A DNA stretch of 64,000 bases, from positions 1-64,000 of the forward strand of contig NZ_FNDS01000004.1 in the NCBI RefSeq assembly GCF_900099785.1, written 5' to 3'. This DNA comes from Pseudomonas panipatensis. Lineage in GTDB: Bacteria; Pseudomonadota; Gammaproteobacteria; Pseudomonadales; Pseudomonadaceae. Positions within the stretch are counted from its first letter, which is position 1, and the number at the start of each line of letters is the position of its first letter. The notes beneath the pieces were generated by a model, which worked only from the letters and a program-made list of their open reading frames with translations, searched no databases and had not been told where the DNA came from. This document shows, piece after piece, positions 57,870-64,000 of the stretch. Made by a program: the position numbers and the translations under genes.

Positions 57870-58661
57870 ATGCGCCTGCTCGCCAGCTTGCTGCTGCTCG
57901 GCCTGAGCCTTGCCGCCCAGGCCGAGATCAAGACCGAAGAAATCCCCTACCAATCCGCCGACGGCACCCGGATGATCGGCTACTTCGCCTATGACGACGC
58001 CACGCCCGGCGCACGCCCCGGCATTCTCGTGGTGCACGAGTGGTGGGGCCTCAACGACTACGCCAAGCGGCGTGCCCGCGACCTCGCCGCCCTCGGCTAC
58101 AGCGCCCTGGCCATCGACATGTACGGCGAAGGCAAGCACACCGAGCACCCGACCGAAGCCACCGCCTTCATGAACGAGGCGTTGAAGAACGCCGACGCCG
58201 CCAAGGCGCGCTTCCAGGCCGGCCTGGAGCTGCTGAAGAAACAGCCGCAGACCGATCCGACGAAGATCGCCGCCATCGGCTACTGCTTCGGCGGCAAGGT
58301 GGTGCTGGATATGGCCCGCCAGGGCCTGCCGCTGGCCGGCGTGGCCAGCTTCCACGGCGTGCTGGCCACCGCCAGCCCGGCGCAGCCCGGCTCGGTGAAG
58401 GGCAAGGTGCTGGTCGAGCACGGCGGCGGCGACACCCTGGTGCCGGCGGACAGCGTCGCCGCCTTCAAGAAGGAGATGGACGCCGCCAAGGTCGACTACC
58501 GCTTCGTCGTCCAGCCCGGCGCCAAGCACAGCTTCACCAACCCGGACGCCGACAAGCACAAGGGCCATGGCCTCGACGTGGGCTACGACAAGACCGCCGA
58601 CCAGAAGTCCTGGGCCGACCTCAAGCAGTTCCTCAAGGACATCTTCGGGCAGCCGGCCTGA
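57870..58661 (+). CDS. Exported dienelactone hydrolase-family protein
   Basis: The 263-residue protein has a signal peptide (MRLLASLLLLGLSLAAQAE). The alpha/beta hydrolase core has VVHEWWGLNDYAKRRARDLAALGY and the Cys nucleophile elbow GYCFGGK, typical of dienelactone hydrolases. The other triad residues are likely the Asp of VPADSV and the His of AKHSFTNP. Despite the family name, exported members rarely act in chlorocatechol breakdown; the substrate is unknown. GGAGA precedes the ATG at 57,870. Confidence 0.92.
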   Translation: MRLLASLLLLGLSLAAQAEIKTEEIPYQSADGTRMIGYFAYDDATPGARPGILVVHEWWGLNDYAKRRARDLAALGYSALAIDMYGEGKHTEHPTEATAFMNEALKNADAAKARFQAGLELLKKQPQTDPTKIAAIGYCFGGKVVLDMARQGLPLAGVASFHGVLATASPAQPGSVKGKVLVEHGGGDTLVPADSVAAFKKEMDAAKVDYRFVVQPGAKHSFTNPDADKHKGHGLDVGYDKTADQKSWADLKQFLKDIFGQPA

Positions 58662-58672
58662 AGCGCGGGCGA

Positions 58673-58799
58673 AAAAAAACGGGAGCCCCAAGGGGCTCCC
58701 GTTCACGATCTGTGAAAAGGCCGGAGCGCGGGGCTCCGACAACAACCTCACCTGCGTCCCTTCAGGGGGAACGCAGCGCGCAGTGTGGCAAATCGCCCC
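58673..58799 (-). ncRNA. Candidate structured small RNA
   Basis: Read on the minus strand, this ~125-base stretch can fold into four successive stems: 58,776-58,752 (CTGCGT/ACGCAG), 58,738-58,722 (CGGAGC/GCTCCG), 58,716-58,702 (TTCAC/GTGAA) and 58,700-58,681 (GGGAGCCCC/GGGGCTCCC), the last followed by eight T. A possible promoter, TTGCAA (58,834-58,829) with 16 bases to TACGGA, lies just upstream. No minus-strand gene could feed this terminator. Function and family are unknown. Confidence 0.5.
58681..58700 (-). terminator. Minus-strand intrinsic terminator
   Basis: GGGAGCCCC and GGGGCTCCC form a 9-bp stem with a 2-base centre. The T8 tract is on the minus strand; on the plus strand the hairpin is followed by GTTCACG, so it ends minus-strand transcripts rather than the hydrolase message. 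Confidence 0.9.
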
Positions 58800-58946
58800 G
58801 CGTCGATCCGTAGTGCTTTGGTGAACCTTTGCAAGCGAATGTAACGGCTGCGTGACCGAGCGGACGCGACTGGACGGTCTCCGCGCAAGAGCCGCGGCGG
58901 GAGAATGCGCTGGCGGGAAGCCACGCCGCCGGGCAGAATTTCCGCC

Positions 58947-59657
58947 ATGTCCGAGCCCGACTTCGTCACCCCGCCCCTGGCCCACTGGCCCCTGCCCCAG
59001 GCATTGCCCGGCGCGATCCTCTGCAGCAGCCGCTTCGACCCGCAGCGACTGGACGCCGATGCCTTCGCCCGCCACGCCATCGACCTGCCGCCGAGCATCG
59101 CCCGCGCGGTGGCCAAGCGCCGCGCCGAGTTCCTCGCCGGGCGCCTCTGCGCGCGCGCCGGCATCCGGTGCCTGGGCGGCCACGACGAGGTGCCCGGCCT
59201 GAGTGAAGACCGCTCGCCCAGTTGGCCAGCCGGCCTGTGCGGCTCCATCACCCATGGCGCCGGCTGGGCCGCCGCCGTGGTGGCGCGCAACGAGGCCTGG
59301 CGCGGACTCGGCCTGGACGTGGAAAACCTCCTGGAAACCGCGCGCGCCAAGCGCCTGCTGGAGGAAATCCTCACCCCTGGCGAACGCCAGCGTCTCGACC
59401 CGCAGCGACTGGCCCTGACGGTGACCCTGAGCTTCTCGCTCAAGGAAAGCCTGTTCAAAGCGCTCTACCCGCTGGTGGGCACACGCTTCTACTTCGAGCA
59501 CGCCGAACTGCTGGACTGGGACGACCAGGGCCACGCGCGCCTGCGCCTGCTCTGCGATCTCTCCGCGGAATGGCACAACGGCCGCGAGCTGGAAGGCCAG
59601 TTCGCCTGCTTCGACGGCCGCCTGCTCAGCCTGGTCGGTATCCCGGCGCGGCGCTGA
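58947..59657 (+). CDS. pcpS: 4'-phosphopantetheinyl transferase PcpS
   Basis: The ~236-residue protein is an Sfp/EntD-type transferase. VAKRRAEFLAGRLCARAG is followed by GSITHGAGWAAAVVA, RGLGLDVENL with the Mg2+-binding Asp, and FSLKESLFKALYPLVG with the conserved (F/W)xxKE(A/S)xxK. It moves 4'-phosphopantetheine from CoA to carrier proteins; in Pseudomonas PcpS serves both fatty acid and siderophore synthesis. The ATG at 58,947 starts the family match. Confidence 0.93.
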   Translation: MSEPDFVTPPLAHWPLPQALPGAILCSSRFDPQRLDADAFARHAIDLPPSIARAVAKRRAEFLAGRLCARAGIRCLGGHDEVPGLSEDRSPSWPAGLCGSITHGAGWAAAVVARNEAWRGLGLDVENLLETARAKRLLEEILTPGERQRLDPQRLALTVTLSFSLKESLFKALYPLVGTRFYFEHAELLDWDDQGHARLRLLCDLSAEWHNGRELEGQFACFDGRLLSLVGIPARR

Positions 59658-59663
59658 AACGGC

Positions 59664-60752
59664 TCAAGCGAGCACCGCCACCGACTTGATCTGCGCCCAC
59701 ACCTTCAGCCCCGGCCGCAGCCCCAACTGATCCTTGGAATAGCGGGTGATGCGCGCCAGCAGCGGCGTGCCGGCCACGTCCAGGCGCACCAGCACATGGG
59801 CTGCGTTGTCGGTGTCGGCGACCTCCACCACGCGCGCCGGCAGGCGGTTGAGAATGCTGCTCGGCGCCGGCACCTGCAGGCTCAGGCTGACGTCGCGCGC
59901 CTGCACCTTGATGCGCAGCGCCTGGCCCACGGGCAGCGCGCTGTGCGCCAGGCGCATGCGCTCGCCATCGGCCAGGCCGAGATCGAGCAGGCCGTAAACG
60001 GCGTCGTGGCCGAGCACGCGGCCCTCGATCACCGCCCCGGCATCCTCCAGCAGCGCGGTCGGCAGGTCGGTGCGCGCCAGGGTCTCGCCCACCGCGCCAC
60101 TGGCCAGGGCGCGGCCGTCCTCCAGCAACACCAGGTGATCGGCCAGCCGCGCCACTTCGTCCGGCGAGTGGCTGACGTAGAGCACCGGGATTTCCAGTTC
60201 GTCGTGCAGGCGCTCCAGGTACGGCAGGATTTCCGCCTTGCGCGGGAGGTCGAGCGCCGCCAGCGGTTCATCCATCAGCAGCAGGCGCGGGCTGGTCAGC
60301 AACGCGCGGGCGATGCCGACGCGCTGCCGCTCGCCGCCAGACAGGTGGCGCGGCATGCGTTCGAGCAGTTGCTCGATGCCCAGCAGCGCGGCGGCCTGGG
60401 CCAGCTCGACGCGGCGCGCGGCGCGCGGCACCCGGCGCATGCCGTACTCCAGGTTGCGCTGCACGGACAGGTGCTCGAACAGGTTGGCGTCCTGGAACAC
60501 ATAACCGATGGCGCGCCGGTGCGGTGGCAGGAACAGGCCGCGCGCGCTGTCCTGCCAGACCTCGCCATTGACCAGCAGGCGCGCCTGCCGAGGCCTTTCC
60601 AGGCCGGCCACGCAGCGCAGGCAGGTACTCTTGCCCGAGCCGGAGGGGCCGAACAGCGCGGTCACGCCGCGCCCCGGCAGGCGCAGGTCGAGGTCCAGGG
60701 AGAAGCCCGGATAGTCGAGCAGGAAACGCGCTTCGATGGCCGTCGTGCCCAT
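59664..60752 (-). CDS. modC: Molybdate ABC transporter ATPase ModC
   Basis: The 362-residue protein has Walker [10 protein letters not shown] near residue 35, the signature [16 protein letters not shown], Walker [13 protein letters not shown] and the switch His in [11 protein letters not shown]-terminal TOBE/Mop domain ([32 protein letters not shown]) binds molybdate. It energises ModB. Its ATG starts two bases after the modB stop. The frame is open far upstream through modB, but those codons are not part of the protein. Confidence 0.96.
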   Translation of the reverse strand: MGTTAIEARFLLDYPGFSLDLDLRLPGRGVTALFGPSGSGKSTCLRCVAGLERPRQARLLVNGEVWQDSARGLFLPPHRRAIGYVFQDANLFEHLSVQRNLEYGMRRVPRAARRVELAQAAALLGIEQLLERMPRHLSGGERQRVGIARALLTSPRLLLMDEPLAALDLPRKAEILPYLERLHDELEIPVLYVSHSPDEVARLADHLVLLEDGRALASGAVGETLARTDLPTALLEDAGAVIEGRVLGHDAVYGLLDLGLADGERMRLAHSALPVGQALRIKVQARDVSLSLQVPAPSSILNRLPARVVEVADTDNAAHVLVRLDVAGTPLLARITRYSKDQLGLRPGLKVWAQIKSVAVLA

Positions 60753-60754
60753 CC

Positions 60755-61435
60755 TCAGCTCCAGGCCGTGCGCGTCCGCCGGGTCGCGTACAACGCCAGC
60801 AGGACGAGGAAGGAAAACACCAGCATGCCGCCGGCCAGCCAGTGCGCCTGGGCGTACTCCATGGCCTCGACATGGTCGAAGATCTGCACCGAGACCACGC
60901 GGGTCTGCCCAGGGATGTTGCCGCCGATCATCAGCACCACGCCGAACTCGCCGACGGTGTGGGCGAAGCCGAGGACCGCGGCGCTGACGAAGCCCGGCCG
61001 GGCCAGCGGCACGGCCACGCTGAAGAACGCATCCAGGGGGCTGGCGCGCAGGGTCGCGGCGGCCTCCAGCGGGCGCGTGCCGATCGCCTCGAACGCGTTC
61101 TGCAACGGCTGCACCACGAAGGGCAGCGAGTAGAACACCGAGCCCACCACCAGCCCGGCGAAGCTGAACGGCAGGCGCTGCCAGCCGAGCGCATCGCTGA
61201 GCTGGCCCAACGGGCCGTGGGGGCCGAGCGCCAGCAACAGATAAAAGCCGATGACCGTCGGCGGCAACACCAGCGGCAGCGCCACCAGCGCGCCGAGCGG
61301 CGCCTTCAGCCACGAACGGCTGCGCGCCAGCCACCAGGCGAGCGGCGTACCGAGCAGCAACAGGATCAGGGTACTGAGCGCGGCCAACTCCAGGGTCAGC
61401 CGGATCGCCGTGTAGTCCGCCGAGGTCAGGGGCAT
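60755..61435 (-). CDS. modB: Molybdate ABC transporter permease ModB
   Basis: The 226-residue protein has five or six membrane segments. The ABC permease EAA loop is [30 protein letters not shown], and [24 protein letters not shown] is typical of ModB. It forms the inner-membrane channel with ModC and receives molybdate from ModA. It lies 12 bases after modA and 2 before modC. Confidence 0.96.
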   Translation of the reverse strand: MPLTSADYTAIRLTLELAALSTLILLLLGTPLAWWLARSRSWLKAPLGALVALPLVLPPTVIGFYLLLALGPHGPLGQLSDALGWQRLPFSFAGLVVGSVFYSLPFVVQPLQNAFEAIGTRPLEAAATLRASPLDAFFSVAVPLARPGFVSAAVLGFAHTVGEFGVVLMIGGNIPGQTRVVSVQIFDHVEAMEYAQAHWLAGGMLVFSFLVLLALYATRRTRTAWS

Positions 61436-61447
61436 CGCCGTCCTTGC

Positions 61448-62719
<1,272 letters not shown>

Positions 62720-63583
62720 TCACAGCTGGTCGAGGGGAATCTTCAGATAATGCACGCCATTGCTTTCCGCCGGCGGCCGGTGCCCGGCGCGCATGTTCAT
62801 CTGGATCGCCGGCAGGATCAGCACCGGCATGTTCAGGCTGGCGTCGCGCGCCTGGCGCATGGCGACGAAGCTCTGCTCATCGACGCCATCGTGCAGGTGC
62901 ACGTTATGCCGCCGCTGTTCGCCGACCGTGGTTTCGAAGCGGAAGGTCTCGCGCCCTGGCGCCTTGTAGTCATGGCACATGAACAGGCGGGTGCTGTCGG
63001 GCAACGCGTACAGGCGGCGGATCGAGCGGTACAGCTGGTGCGCGTCGCCGCCGGGGAAATCGCAGCGAGCGGTACCGTAGTCCGGCATGAACAGGGTATC
63101 GCCGACGAACACCGCGTCCTCGACCCGATAGCTCACGCACCCCGGCGTGTGGCCCGGCGTGTGCAGCACATGCAGTTGCAGATCGCCGAGGGGCAGCACA
63201 TCGCCGTCGGCGAGCAGGCGGTCGAACTGGCTGCCATCGGTGGCCATCTCGGCGGCGCAGTTGAACAGCCGGGCGAAGGTGCGCTGCACCTGGGTGATGC
63301 CCGCGCCGATGGCAATGCGTCCGCCCAACTGCGCCTGGAGGTAGGCCGCCGCCGACAGGTGATCGGCGTGGGCGTGGGTTTCCAGCAGCCACTCCGGCGT
63401 CAGGCCCCGCTCGCGGACGTAAGCGATCAAGCGATCCGCGCCGGCATGGCTGATGCGTCCGGCGGCGGCGTCGTAGTCGAGCACCGAATCGATGATCGCG
63501 CAGACGCCCTGCCGCGGATCGGCGACCACATAGCTGTAGGTGAAGGTGGCCGGGTCGAAGAAGGCCTCGATCTGTACGCTCAT
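62720..63583 (-). CDS. Metallo-beta-lactamase-fold protein, persulfide dioxygenase-like
   Basis: The 287-residue protein has the MBL metal motif THAHADH near residue 70, followed by HTPGHTPGCVSY, FVGDTLFMPDYGTARCDFPGG and CHDY. This pattern and length match persulfide dioxygenases of the ETHE1/Blh type, which oxidise glutathione persulfide to sulfite using one Fe. Its ATG overlaps the stop of the upstream YeeE-type gene by 4 bases (ATGA). In other bacteria such pairs are controlled by a BigR/SqrR repressor, which would lie outside the window. Confidence 0.92.
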   Translation of the reverse strand: MSVQIEAFFDPATFTYSYVVADPRQGVCAIIDSVLDYDAAAGRISHAGADRLIAYVRERGLTPEWLLETHAHADHLSAAAYLQAQLGGRIAIGAGITQVQRTFARLFNCAAEMATDGSQFDRLLADGDVLPLGDLQLHVLHTPGHTPGCVSYRVEDAVFVGDTLFMPDYGTARCDFPGGDAHQLYRSIRRLYALPDSTRLFMCHDYKAPGRETFRFETTVGEQRRHNVHLHDGVDEQSFVAMRQARDASLNMPVLILPAIQMNMRAGHRPPAESNGVHYLKIPLDQL

Positions 63584-64000
63584 GCGTTGCCCCTTGGCCG
63601 CCGTTGCAGCCACTCGAAAATCCCCATGCCAGCCAGCATAGCCAGGCAGAACAGCGCCGCCTGCCAGTAACCGGCGCCGACACCGACCAGCGCCGGCCCC
63701 GGACAGATACCGGCGATGCCCCAGCCGACGCCGAACAGCAGGCTGCCGGCGATCAGCTTGCGGTCGAGGGTGCGCGCCTGCGGCATCTGCATCGGCCCGC
63801 CGAGCAGGTTGCGCGACTGGCGCGTGGCCCAGGTGAACGGCAGCAGCCCGACGCCAATGGCGCCGGCCATCACCAGCGCCAGGGAGGGGTCCCAGTGTCC
63901 GGCGAGGTCGAGGAAACCGAGCACCTTGACCGGGTTGGCCATACCGGCCAGCAACAGGCCGATGCCGAACAGCAACCCACAGAAAAACGCAGTCAACTTG
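63580..64000 (-). CDS. YeeE/YedE-family membrane protein (DUF6691), cut by the window edge
   Basis: The visible 140 or so residues have four membrane segments and the motif LAGMANPVKVLGFLDLAGHWDPSLALVMAGAIGVG, then GSLLFGVGWGIAGICPGPALVGVGAG with a Cys in the membrane, as in thiosulfate or persulfide sulfur transporters. A TTG at 63,996 is in frame, but the reading frame continues through Lys to the window edge and no ribosome-binding site is visible, so the true start is probably outside. It couples to the MBL gene by an ATGA overlap. Confidence 0.88.
   Translation of the reverse strand, partial: KLTAFFCGLLFGIGLLLAGMANPVKVLGFLDLAGHWDPSLALVMAGAIGVGLLPFTWATRQSRNLLGGPMQMPQARTLDRKLIAGSLLFGVGWGIAGICPGPALVGVGAGYWQAALFCLAMLAGMGIFEWLQRRPRGNA

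Overview
The window is chromosomal DNA of a Pseudomonas species related to P. aeruginosa. Most core genes and their order match P. aeruginosa blocks: tRNA-Pro/merR/ihfA/pheT/pheS/rplT/rpmI/infC/thrS, moaA-tetR-gcl-hyi-glxR-ttuD-pykF, dctA/araC-phoQ/phoP/oprH, pcpS and modABC. The blocks are joined in an order I do not associate with PAO1, so this is probably another species of the group. Core genes are GC-rich. The first ~17.8 kb is clearly more AT-rich.

Positions 1-17,830 are a genomic island lying against the 3' end of a tRNA-Pro gene. It holds a complete DNA phosphorothioation module, dndBCDE on the plus strand, facing its restriction partner dptFGH on the minus strand. At the left edge a two-gene operon encodes an unrecognised protein with repeated GRP (AT-hook-like) motifs and an MvaT/MvaU-type H-NS-like silencer. 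Between dptF and the tRNA are relics: an IS3-family orfA pseudogene, a solo end resembling an IS21-family terminus, small orphan ORFs and a possible vestige of an integrase-binding region. I see no integrase, no dndA and no dndI. The left border is outside the window.

Positions 17,831-30,800 hold tRNA-Pro, the translation and IHF cluster on the minus strand (merR, ihfA, pheT, pheS, rplT, rpmI, infC, thrS), an alpha/beta hydrolase, the chromosomal MvaU-like silencer, small hypothetical genes, tRNA-Val and a glutamylpolyamine oxidase.

Positions 30,900-44,770 hold moaA, a TetR regulator, a GlcG/HbpS-like protein and a LysR regulator divergent from the glyoxylate-to-pyruvate operon gcl-hyi-glxR-ttuD-pykF. 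A urea channel, the SstT Ser/Thr transporter and a sulfate-binding protein follow.

Positions 44,880-50,660 hold a DmpA-type aminopeptidase with an amino acid permease and divergent LuxR regulator, an HD-domain protein and the class III adenylate cyclase CyaB.

Positions 50,660-64,000 hold dctA with a near-perfect sigma54 promoter, a candidate IHF site and three upstream palindromes, then an AraC regulator and the oprH-phoP-phoQ operon with a PhoP box. After these come a lytic transglycosylase, a dienelactone hydrolase, pcpS, modABC, a DUF202 protein, and a persulfide-dioxygenase-like protein paired with a YeeE-type transporter cut by the window edge. A candidate structured small RNA sits on the minus strand upstream of pcpS.
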